A DNA stretch of 64,000 nucleotides from Croceivirga sp. (GTDB lineage Bacteria; Bacteroidota; Bacteroidia; Flavobacteriales; Flavobacteriaceae): assembly GCA_028281025.1 (NCBI GenBank), contig JANQKR010000013.1, positions 620,001-684,000 on the forward strand, given 5' to 3'. Position 1 is the first letter of the stretch; the number at the start of each line of letters is the position of its first letter. The notes beneath the pieces are model-generated. The model was given only the letters and a program-made list of their open reading frames with translations, had not been told where the DNA came from and did not search any database. Positions 36,501-42,876 of the stretch are shown in pieces. Both the position numbers and the translations under genes were made by a program.

Positions 36501-37003
36501 ACCCTTTTGAACTCGTATTCAAACAAGACTTCGTTGAGAAAATCCAAGGAAAGGGTATCCTCCAGCCTTATTTTTAGGGTGTTCTTTTCCAACTCTTTAC
36601 GGGTGACCACTTTTTCAAAAAGTGCATCGGGATACGTAACGATGACCGCTGGCTTCCTTCTGGAATTGATCCGATTCAGAACTTCGGCCCGCAAAAGCAC
36701 ATTGGCATTGTCCGTTTCCTCTATTTGATAGGGCCTTCGATAGCTTCCCGGGTAGAAGAGCACATCTTTTTCCCCAACCAATTGTTCCAGATCATTTAAA
36801 ATGTACGCGGCCTCTTCCTTATCGTTCAAAAGGACAAGGAATGGATTTTCGGACAATTTAAAGAGACTGGAAATTGTAAATGAAAAAGAGGATCCCACAA
36901 GACCTTGGACATGGGTACCTTTTTGGGACTGGGCAATGGTTTCCCACAGTTCCCGAAGTTTTGGGGACTGTTCAAAACGTGCTAAAATGGACGATTTGGT
37001 CAA
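33581..37003 (-). CDS. mfd: Transcription-repair coupling factor Mfd
   Basis: 1140 residues. Removes RNA polymerase stalled at DNA damage and recruits UvrA. Architecture: UvrB-like N-terminal module (QGLVGSSFSFTISSLFKLSENPFLVL, and YPGSYRRPYQ), CarD-like RNAP-interaction domain (LELGDYVTHIDHGIGKFGG), RecG-like helicase motor with Walker A GDVGFGKTEVA, DEEQ box (VDEEQKFGV), TATPIPRTL and QMRGRVGRS, and the C-terminal TRCF domain. Length and motifs are complete. It is the last repair gene of the minus-strand island and follows pdeM after a palindromic repeat. Confidence 0.97.
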   Translation of the reverse strand: MTKSSILARFEQSPKLRELWETIAQSQKGTHVQGLVGSSFSFTISSLFKLSENPFLVLLNDKEEAAYILNDLEQLVGEKDVLFYPGSYRRPYQIEETDNANVLLRAEVLNRINSRRKPAVIVTYPDALFEKVVTRKELEKNTLKIRLEDTLSLDFLNEVLFEYEFKRVDFVTEPGEFSVRGGIVDVFSFSHDEPYRIEFFGDEVDSIRTFDVETQLSTEKVKKITIIPNVENKFLQETRESFLKYISPKTVIYSKNLSLVFHRIDSNFEKAKESFEKLSKEIKHAQPEELFVSSALLKSQLSDFTVVEIGASASFGHQNQSISSRTDRSENAFSFRAKPQPAFNKKFELLVQDLQENHDKGFENVICCSTEQQAKRLKDIIKTVILGDDDETNDDIGYHTLVFPLYQGFIDHDLQLACYTDHQIFERYHKFHLKNGYAKKQAITLKELNKLELGDYVTHIDHGIGKFGGLQKIDVEGKKQEAIKLVYGDRDILYVSIHSLHKISKYNGKDGAAPKIYKLGSAAWKKLKQKTKSRVKKIAFDLIKVYAKRRLEKGFQYGPDSYLQHELEASFIYEDTPDQAKSTADVKKDMESERPMDRLICGDVGFGKTEVAIRAAFKAVDNGKQVAILVPTTILAFQHNNTFKKRLGELPVTVDYLNRFRTAKEKREILEQLAQGKIDIIIGTHQLVNKSVQFKDLGLLIVDEEQKFGVAVKDKLKSIKENVDVLTLTATPIPRTLQFSLMAARDLSVINTAPPNRYPIESRVIRFNEEIIRDAISYEIQRGGQVFFIHNRIENIKEMAGMLQRLVPDAKIGIGHGQMEGKKLEQLMLAFMNGEFDVLVSTTIVESGLDVTNANTIFIHNANNFGLSDLHQMRGRVGRSNKKAFCFFITPPYEVMTPDARKRIQALEQFTELGSGFNIAMKDLEIRGAGDLLGGEQSGFINEIGFETYQKILTEAIEELKENEFKELYDEVEGEKEKVFVKDTQLDTDFELLFPDDYVNNITERLNLYTQLNEVGDEESLQKFETELVDRFGELPEQAVDLLNSVRVKWIATSIGLEKVILKKGKFLGYFIADQQSPFYQTEAFTSILQYVQANPRACQLKEKQTRNGLRLLLVFEGITSIEKAMQVLRPLQERSEVLP

Positions 37004-37020
37004 TCCATACGATTTGGGGG

Positions 37021-37028
37021 CAAAAATA
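37021..37028 (-). promoter_or_regulatory. -7 element upstream of mfd
   Basis: Minus-strand TATTTTTG (plus-strand 37021-37028) is an exact TAnnTTTG match, 17 bp before the mfd ATG. The matching -33 box would lie inside the palindromic repeat at 37037-37110 and is not recognisable. Confidence 0.4.
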
Positions 37029-37036
37029 AATTAATT

Positions 37037-37110
37037 TGTCATTCCTGCGGAAGCGGGAATCTGATTAATTCTAGTTAATGGTATGGATTCCTGCCTACGC
37101 AGGAATGACA
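37037..37110. repeat. Inverted repeat between pdeM and mfd
   Basis: The outer arms TGTCATTCCTGCG (37037-37049) and CGCAGGAATGACA (37098-37110) are perfectly complementary over 13 bp. The inside holds GAAGCGGGAATC, GATTAATT and AGTTAATG, further imperfect symmetry. It ends 3 bp before the pdeM stop codon. This is the familiar REP-like type of Flavobacteriaceae. Confidence 0.8.
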
Positions 37111-37113
37111 GCA

Positions 37114-37746
37114 TCAAATTCTCACCACTTCCCCCTCAACGATTACAAAGACCTCATCGGTTTTTTTGGGTTTCAGGGCATGGTTGCCCGTAAACTCGCC
37201 AAAAGCGGGAAGGATAAGCTGATTTTTTGTTTTAAAAAAACACGGTAGCTTTAAGCGTTGGCGCCCAAAACCTTGCAAACGGACGGCAGGGTGTATATGT
37301 CCACAAAAATTGAAAAATCCGTCCCGTTCTTCAGGAAGGTGGGTGAAAAGAAAATCGTCCCATTGCAATTCCTTAAAAACCGTTATCCCCAGGGCTTCGA
37401 ATTTTTCGGGAGCGATAATATCATGGTTTCCCACCACCAAACTGATCTTGGAAGGGGTCTTCGCCACCCAATTCTCAAAAAAGTCCCACTCCCTATTGAA
37501 GGAAGAATGGAATAAATCGCCAAGAAAACACAAATGAAAAGGTTGAAAATGGCCTACAATTTTATCCAGTAAGAGAAAGTTTTTGTGAATGGCCTTTCGT
37601 GGTACCGCGGCTCCAAACTTTCTGAAATGGGCGACCTTGCCCAGATGTACATCTCCAATGAGCAACAGGGATTTTTCTTCCCAGAACATACCGCCCAGGG
37701 GGTGCAGGATAAAGGATTGGTTTTTTATTAGTACGGTATGGGTCAT
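37114..37746 (-). CDS. pdeM: Ligase-associated DNA damage response endonuclease PdeM (metallophosphoesterase)
   Basis: 210-residue calcineurin-type phosphoesterase with the full metal set: GD32VH34, GD77LFHS, GN107H108D and CGHIHPA near 147. It belongs to the PdeM group that sits in operons with an ATP-dependent ligase, an Lhr-like helicase and an MBL exonuclease; all four are present on this strand here. The helicase gene ends 494 bp upstream, separated only by the DUF559 cassette. The terminal repeat of that cassette lies immediately before the ATG and supplies an AGAGGTGG stretch at ribosome-binding distance. Confidence 0.92.
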   Translation of the reverse strand: MTHTVLIKNQSFILHPLGGMFWEEKSLLLIGDVHLGKVAHFRKFGAAVPRKAIHKNFLLLDKIVGHFQPFHLCFLGDLFHSSFNREWDFFENWVAKTPSKISLVVGNHDIIAPEKFEALGITVFKELQWDDFLFTHLPEERDGFFNFCGHIHPAVRLQGFGRQRLKLPCFFKTKNQLILPAFGEFTGNHALKPKKTDEVFVIVEGEVVRI

Positions 37747-37747
37747 G

Positions 37748-38241
37748 AAACCACCTCTTTCTCCGCCGAAGGCGGATTCATTCTCCTCCTTAAGAAGGAG
37801 GAGCGCTTTTAGTTGTTTTAAAATTTTCAGAAATGGTTTTTAGGACGCCATCCAAATCATCGAAAACCAATTTGTTTTCAAATCTTAGAACGGTAAAACC
37901 CAACTTTTCAAGGCGTTTATCCCTTTTCAGGTCTTTTTCCATCGCCTCTGGACGGTTGTGATATTCACCGTTAAGTTTAATTATCAGTTTTTCGAAAGGG
38001 CAATAAAAGTCTACTACAAAGTTTTCTATGCTTTGTTGTCTTCTAAATTTTCTGCCTCGCAATTTACTCTTGGAAAGGTATTTCCAAAGAAATGCTTCTG
38101 CTGAAGTAGCATTATTTCTAAGTTCCTTCCGTGTTTCCTTTAGGTATTTATGATTATACATCAACCCAAAAATACAGACAAAATACTCCCCTCCTAATTT
38201 TAGGAGGGGTGATTCCAACTTCGCTGGAATCGGGGTGGTTT
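37748..38241. mobile_element. Putative repeat-bounded DUF559 nuclease cassette
   Basis: The 494-bp unit is delimited by AAACCACC (37748-37755) and its reverse complement GGTGGTTT (38234-38241). Inside each end are two hairpins in mirrored order: TCCGCC/GGCGGA (37762-37776) and CTCCTCCTT/AAGGAGGAG (37783-37803) on the left; CCCCTCCTA/TAGGAGGGG (38188-38209) and GATTCCA/TGGAATC (38211-38231) on the right. The only gene within is the DUF559 nuclease. The element fits exactly between the helicase stop codon (overlapped by 2 bp) and the pdeM ATG (1 bp away). I saw no transposase and no clear target duplication. Confidence 0.6.
37790..38161 (-). CDS. DUF559 (Vsr-like) endonuclease
   Basis: From the ATG at 38161 the protein has 123 residues and the DUF559 pattern: LRNNATSAEAFLWKYLSKSKLRGRKFRRQQSIENFVVDFYCPFEKLIIKLNGEYH, then KLGFTVLRFENKLVFDDLDGVLKTI. 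The core D-F-Y and I-x-L-N-G-E motif corresponds to the PD-(D/E)xK-type active site of the very-short-patch-repair-like family, although the usual E-x-D is I-K-L-N-G here. The C-terminus KSAPPS and the stop codon are encoded by the cassette's own palindrome. It lies inside the ligase-associated repair operon. Confidence 0.85.
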   Translation of the reverse strand: MYNHKYLKETRKELRNNATSAEAFLWKYLSKSKLRGRKFRRQQSIENFVVDFYCPFEKLIIKLNGEYHNRPEAMEKDLKRDKRLEKLGFTVLRFENKLVFDDLDGVLKTISENFKTTKSAPPS

Positions 38242-40669
38242 ACTTCATCAAAATCTTGGTCATTCGTTTAATGCGATCGGCCAATTTTTCATTGGAGAGT
38301 TTTTCCCTGAGCCTATCCGTGATCAACGGAAAGGAAAATGGAGTTGCCTTTTGACATTGCTTCCAAACGATTTCTTGAGTAGCGATACGTTCCAAGGCCA
38401 TTCGCAATCGGCCTTCTTCCAATTGATGCTCAAAGGTTTCCGTAAACGCTTGTTTAAAGAGGAGGTTTTCCGGTTCGTAATCCCGGAAGACATCAAACAA
38501 GAGTTGGGAACTACTTTGAAGGTGCTTCATTTTTATTCCTTTTTCGGGATAGCCGGTAAAGACCATACCACTGATAACGGCAATATCACGAAATTTTCTG
38601 CGGGCCATTTCATTGGAATTCAGACTTTTCTGTAAATCGGGGAGCATGTATTCGGAAGTAAACAGATTATTGTCGATTACCGCTTGAATGTCAATGGGTT
38701 TGTCCGATAACATCTCAAAGCCATAGTCGTTAAAAGCCAATGAGCAGGTGATAGGGGAGAGCAGGCCTATGCGGTACGATAGCAAACTGCTCATTGCTTC
38801 GTGTACGGCACGTCCTTCAAAAGGATAAAAAATATGGTGGTAGCCGTCCCTTGTCTTAAAGGTTTCAATCAAGAACTCACTGGGTTTGGGAACGCTACTT
38901 TCCTCCCTTTGTTTCTCAAAGATATGTTGGAGCGCTACCAGTTCCTTGCTAAGATTGGCTTCCGTAGCCGCCTTGTACAGCTCCAATCGCAGCAATTTGG
39001 ACATTTCGGAAGAAAAACTCAATCGACCACCGGCCCAAGCAGGGACCTTATTGGTGCGTTTTGTGGAATTGCGCACCTGCACCTTCATGCTACGAATACG
39101 GATAAATTCCAAATTCCGTCCGGCAAATACAAATACGTCCCCAGGATTGAGTTTTGAAACAAAATATTCTTCAATGGAACCGATATATCCCCCTTTTTGA
39201 TAATGTACGGAAAGGTTGGCATCGCCCACAATGGTCCCAATCTGAAAACGATGCCTCATGGCAATGCCTTTGTTGTTTACCTTAAACTTTCCATCCGCTT
39301 CCACTTCCACTTTTTTGTATTCGTCGTAGCTTTTAAGGCTTTGGCTTCCCATGACCAAAAAATTGAGCAACCATTGCCATTCCTCTTCCGTAAGGCCTTG
39401 GTAACAAAAGGTCTGTTTAATTTCAGGGAAGATTTCATTGGGATAAAAGCCATCGGAAACGGCCAGGGTGGTCAAATATTGGATGAGCACGTCATAACTG
39501 TTCAAAAAAGGTAAGCGGTCCTCAACGGCATTTTCCCTTACCGCAACTTGAAGTGCGGAAGCCTCGATCAGTTCAATGGCGTGGGTGGGTAAAAAATAGA
39601 TCACACTTGTTTCTCCAGGACGATGACCGCTACGCCCGGCGCGCTGTAAAAAACGGGCCACCCCTTTTGGCCCACCAATTTGGATGACGGTTTCCACCGG
39701 TGCAAAATCCACCCCCAAATCCAAACTGGAGGTGCAGACCACCGCTTTTAGGCTTTCGTTTCGTATGGCCTGTTCTACCCATATACGCGTTTCTTTGTTC
39801 ACACTACCATGGTGCATGGCCATTTCCCCGGCAAACTCCGGGTAACGTTCCAATATTTTCTGAAACCAAATCTCACATTGACTGCGCGTGTTGGTAAAAA
39901 GGAGTGTAGTTTTGCTCTTTTTTATGATGGGAATAACATCATCCAGTAGATGTAGTCCCAAGTGCCCACGCCATGGGAAGGTTTCCATCTGTTTTGGGAT
40001 GATACTGTTGACCTTGATCTTTTTTTTGAGATTGGCCCTTACCAAAACGGAATTCGCCATTTCGGGAGAAATAGGGCCTAGAAGTACTTGGCGGGCTTGG
40101 GGTAAATTGCCGATTGTGGCCGAAATGCCCCAAATACGAAGGTCTTTGCATACGGTCTTGAGCCGGGAAAGGGCCAACTCCATCTGGATTCCCCGCTTGG
40201 TCCCCAAAAGTTCATGCCACTCATCAACAACGATGGCCGAGCAGTCTTTAAATGTTCTGTCATAGGCTTTTGAAGCCAACAATAGCTGTAGGCTTTCTGG
40301 GGTAGTGATCAGTAAATCGGGCATGGTGGTCCGCTGTCGTGCCCGTTCTTTTGTGGAAGTGTCCCCTGTTCTGATCCCTACGGTCATTGGGAGCTCCAAA
40401 TCGGCCACTATACGTTCGGCAGATTGTTTTATTTCTTGGGAAAGGGCGCGCAGGGGGGTGATCCAAACTGCTTTCAATCCCTTTTTGTGTTTGGTTTTGT
40501 ATTCAGGATGGTTTTTAATGTAATTCAGGACAATGGGAAACCAAAGGGCATAGGTTTTTCCACTTCCAGTAGGGGCGTTCAATAATCCGTGTTTGCCCTG
40601 TAAAAAGGCCGTCCAGGTCTCTTTTTGGAATGCATGGGGTTTCCAACCTTGCTGTTGGAACCAGGTCAA
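38240..40669 (-). CDS. Ligase-associated DEXH-box helicase (Lhr-like)
   Basis: 809 residues counted from a TTG at 40669. Motifs: Q-motif FQKETW, Walker A APTGSGKT (32-39), VVDEWHE with D149-E150-W-H152, SATIGN, CTSSLDLGVDF, QRAGRSGHRPGE, and the long Lhr C-terminal domain. Lhr-type helicases unwind DNA 3' to 5' and this subgroup is linked to ligase-associated repair. The start is unclear: no ATG exists in frame before the upstream stop at 40729-40727, and homologues normally begin a few residues before the WF-x5-W segment, near an ATC at 40699-40697. The upstream codons overlap a repeat remnant. Confidence 0.9.
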   Translation of the reverse strand: MTWFQQQGWKPHAFQKETWTAFLQGKHGLLNAPTGSGKTYALWFPIVLNYIKNHPEYKTKHKKGLKAVWITPLRALSQEIKQSAERIVADLELPMTVGIRTGDTSTKERARQRTTMPDLLITTPESLQLLLASKAYDRTFKDCSAIVVDEWHELLGTKRGIQMELALSRLKTVCKDLRIWGISATIGNLPQARQVLLGPISPEMANSVLVRANLKKKIKVNSIIPKQMETFPWRGHLGLHLLDDVIPIIKKSKTTLLFTNTRSQCEIWFQKILERYPEFAGEMAMHHGSVNKETRIWVEQAIRNESLKAVVCTSSLDLGVDFAPVETVIQIGGPKGVARFLQRAGRSGHRPGETSVIYFLPTHAIELIEASALQVAVRENAVEDRLPFLNSYDVLIQYLTTLAVSDGFYPNEIFPEIKQTFCYQGLTEEEWQWLLNFLVMGSQSLKSYDEYKKVEVEADGKFKVNNKGIAMRHRFQIGTIVGDANLSVHYQKGGYIGSIEEYFVSKLNPGDVFVFAGRNLEFIRIRSMKVQVRNSTKRTNKVPAWAGGRLSFSSEMSKLLRLELYKAATEANLSKELVALQHIFEKQREESSVPKPSEFLIETFKTRDGYHHIFYPFEGRAVHEAMSSLLSYRIGLLSPITCSLAFNDYGFEMLSDKPIDIQAVIDNNLFTSEYMLPDLQKSLNSNEMARRKFRDIAVISGMVFTGYPEKGIKMKHLQSSSQLLFDVFRDYEPENLLFKQAFTETFEHQLEEGRLRMALERIATQEIVWKQCQKATPFSFPLITDRLREKLSNEKLADRIKRMTKILMK

Positions 40670-40687
40670 TGCAATTTCGAAGAGTTG

Positions 40688-40711
40688 ATTGCGAGTGATA
40701 GCGAAGTAATC
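40688..40711. repeat. Half palindromic repeat at the helicase 5' end
   Basis: ATTGCGAGTGATAGCGAAGT (from 40688), running on to GTAATC, closely resembles the frequent flavobacterial repeat ATTGCGAG-n-GAAGCAATCT. It lies between the GIY-YIG stop (40735-40733) and the helicase, overlapping the first sense codons upstream of the TTG start. Its partner half was not found. Confidence 0.5.
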
Positions 40712-40732
40712 TTTTGATATGTGTCTCTAAAA

Positions 40733-41041
40733 TTAAAAAGATTCTTTACTCCCATCAAACCAACTTTCTGACAAATCATTCCATTCCGGATTTATCGAGT
40801 TGATTAGTTTTTCCTTTCGTTTTCTGTTACCTGCTTTCAATTGCCGCTCTCTTTTAAAGGAATCCTTGATAGTATCAAATTCTTCAAAATAGACCAAAAG
40901 GGTACAATTGTATTTTTTGGTGAAAGCGTTTTTGTATTTACCATTCTTATGCTCGCTGACCCTTCTTCCCAAATTATTTGTAGCACCGACATACAGTACA
41001 GTTTTGTTTTTATTGGTAAGGATGTAGCAGTAGCCCTTCAT
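40733..41041 (-). CDS. GIY-YIG nuclease domain protein (102 aa)
   Basis: Related to the gene at 33007-33306: CYILTNKNKTVLYVGATNNL with the GIY-YIG tyrosines (Tyr6, Tyr17) and Gly19, Arg26, then the Glu-containing helix FKRERQLKAGNRKRKEKLI and the shared end NSINPEWNDLSE. It lies inside the ligase-associated repair operon, between the ligase (stop 97 bp upstream) and the helicase. Two paralogues within 8 kb, both at repair-gene junctions, suggest dispersal as mobile units. Confidence 0.87.
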   Translation of the reverse strand: MKGYCYILTNKNKTVLYVGATNNLGRRVSEHKNGKYKNAFTKKYNCTLLVYFEEFDTIKDSFKRERQLKAGNRKRKEKLINSINPEWNDLSESWFDGSKESF

Positions 41042-41137
41042 AGCGGATGGGGCGAAGTTAACGGTTTTATGGAGGTTCTTGTTTTATCTGATTTGGGTTC
41101 TTTTTTAGGTAATGGGTTTATTTGCCAAGAGATCCCT

Positions 41138-42817
41138 TCATTCCGCCTTAGCGGAATTCGGAATCAGTGCCTTTAAATCTTCCAACGAATTCGCTTCCTC
41201 AATTTTTTTGTCCTTACGCCATCTTAAGATCCTTGGGAACCGTGTGGCCACACCACTTTTATGTCTTTTGGAAAAGGCAATGCCCTCAAAGGCAATCTCA
41301 AACACATGATGTGGTGTTACGCTGCGCACAGGACCAAAGCGTTCCAGGGTATTCCTTTTTATCCAGGCATCAACTTCTTGAAATTCCTTATCGGTCAGAC
41401 CGGAATAGGCCTTTGCAAAGGTGACGAGTTCCCGTTCCCCTTTTTCATTTGTCTTCCAAAGGGCAAAGGTGTAGTCGGTAAACAAATTACTTCTTCGACC
41501 ATGCCCGCGCATGGCATACGTTAACACGGCGTCAATGGTCAATGGGTCCACCTTCCATTTCCACCAGTCCCCTTTTTTACGCCCTACTTGATACGATGAA
41601 TCCATGCGTTTTACCATTAAACCTTCACTGTGTTTGGCTCGGGACATCTCCCGTTCTTGGGCCACCTGGTCCCAGGAGTTGAACTGCATCCGTTCGGAGA
41701 GGAGTAACGGTAAGTCACTTCCGCTGCCCTCAACCACGGACGAACAAAGATTTTCCAAAAGTCGCCTCCGTTCCATAAATGGTTTATCCCGAATGTCCGT
41801 TCCATTCCATTCCAACAGATCATAGGCTTTTATGATTACCGGGGTTTTCTGTAAAAGCGATTTTGAGACCGTTTTCCGGCCGATCCGGGTCTGGAGGTCA
41901 TTAAAGGTGCCAATAGTCCCATTGGGATAGGGAAGTAATTCGCCATCGAGTACTGTTCCGTTGGGGAGTATGCCAATAAATTTTTGAAACTCTGGGTATT
42001 TATCCGTTACCAATTCCTCCCCTCGGCTCCAAACAAACAATTGATCGTTCCTAATAATGAGTTGTGCGCGAATACCGTCCCATTTATGTTCTACGGACCA
42101 TTGGGTCACATCCCCCAACTCCCGGGGAAGGTCCTCCAGGGCATAGGCCAAATAAAAGGGATAGGGTTTTGAGAGAAAATCACCTTCGTTTTCTTCCAAT
42201 ACCAGATTTTGGAATGAGATGGTGCTGGGATCCCAATTGCCCATGAGTTTATAGGCCAAAATGTCTTCATCCACATCAGTGGCTTTGGAAAGGGCCTTGG
42301 TCATTAATTTTTGGCTTACCCCAATTCGAAAACCGCCTGTAATCAATTTTGTAAATACGAAACGGCCATAGTAATCCAGTTGCTGCCAATTTTCAAAAAG
42401 ATATGCCTTTTTATCCTCCTCCGATTGTTTTTTCAACCATATCATTTCTTCCAGAAAATGGGTCAAATCCTTATCCGTGGAATGTTCGTCCGATGGGACG
42501 ACGAGGGCAATTGTTTCGGCCAGATCACCTACAATATGATAACTTTCCTCAAACAGCCACAATGGAATTTTTGCGAGTTCGGAGGCCCATTCCCGTAATA
42601 AGGTGGTATTGACCGGTCTGGGCGGACGCCGATGGGAAAGGATGGCAATGGTCCAGACTTTATCGGTATCTGGGGCCATCAAAAAATAATTGGCCAATGC
42701 CTGTACCTTGACATTGGTCTTGTTGGTGCTATCCAAAGTCTTGATGAGCTGCGAAAAGCCCCCCATCCCCCGAAGGGGAGGTATCGGTTCCTTTTTATTT
42801 TTATTGGGGTTTTTCAT
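41138..42817 (-). CDS. ATP-dependent DNA ligase (ligase-associated repair operon)
   Basis: 559 residues: DNA_ligase_A_N (about 20-190), adenylation domain with the AMP-lysine K245 in EHKWDGIR, ELLPYPNGTIG, and a C-terminal OB-fold (RRSNLFTDYTFALW). It seals nicks with ATP; NAD-dependent LigA would be encoded elsewhere. Residues 1-20 are unusual: they contain EPIPPLRGMGG, which is translated from a repeat element at 42755-42876. A start at Met18 (42766) would give the more usual N-terminus. The C-terminal IPNSAKAE and the stop are inside another palindrome (41140-41157). Confidence 0.94.
   Translation of the reverse strand: MKNPNKNKKEPIPPLRGMGGFSQLIKTLDSTNKTNVKVQALANYFLMAPDTDKVWTIAILSHRRPPRPVNTTLLREWASELAKIPLWLFEESYHIVGDLAETIALVVPSDEHSTDKDLTHFLEEMIWLKKQSEEDKKAYLFENWQQLDYYGRFVFTKLITGGFRIGVSQKLMTKALSKATDVDEDILAYKLMGNWDPSTISFQNLVLEENEGDFLSKPYPFYLAYALEDLPRELGDVTQWSVEHKWDGIRAQLIIRNDQLFVWSRGEELVTDKYPEFQKFIGILPNGTVLDGELLPYPNGTIGTFNDLQTRIGRKTVSKSLLQKTPVIIKAYDLLEWNGTDIRDKPFMERRRLLENLCSSVVEGSGSDLPLLLSERMQFNSWDQVAQEREMSRAKHSEGLMVKRMDSSYQVGRKKGDWWKWKVDPLTIDAVLTYAMRGHGRRSNLFTDYTFALWKTNEKGERELVTFAKAYSGLTDKEFQEVDAWIKRNTLERFGPVRSVTPHHVFEIAFEGIAFSKRHKSGVATRFPRILRWRKDKKIEEANSLEDLKALIPNSAKAE
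41140..41157. repeat. Palindrome overlapping the ligase stop
   Basis: ATTCCGC (41140-41146) and GCGGAAT (41151-41157) are perfect arms around CTTA. The ligase stop codon (TGA, plus-strand 41138-41140) overlaps the first base of the palindrome, and the last ligase codons (NSAKAE) are palindrome-derived. Confidence 0.6.
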
Positions 42818-42876
42818 AATGATACCTCATCATTTTTAACTCCCTCTCCTTTGGGGAGGGCTGGGGAGGGGCTTTT
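42755..42876. mobile_element. MITE-like palindromic element spanning the exonuclease-ligase junction
   Basis: A 122-bp unit begins AAAAGCCCC (42755-42763) and ends GGGGCTTTT (42868-42876). Inside, G/C tracts mirror each other: CCCCCCATCCCCCGAAGGGG on the left and CTCCTTTGGGGAGGGCTGGG on the right. The centre holds the exonuclease stop and the ligase start in an ATGA overlap. The element thus codes for the last 19 or so residues of the exonuclease and the first 20 of the ligase. Confidence 0.6.

Noticed and set aside
37748-38241. DUF559 unit as a normal member of the repair operon
   Set aside because: The gene is bounded by mirrored hairpins, and its stop codon is part of one of them; the four-gene ligase-associated module is known without it, so a cassette is the better explanation.
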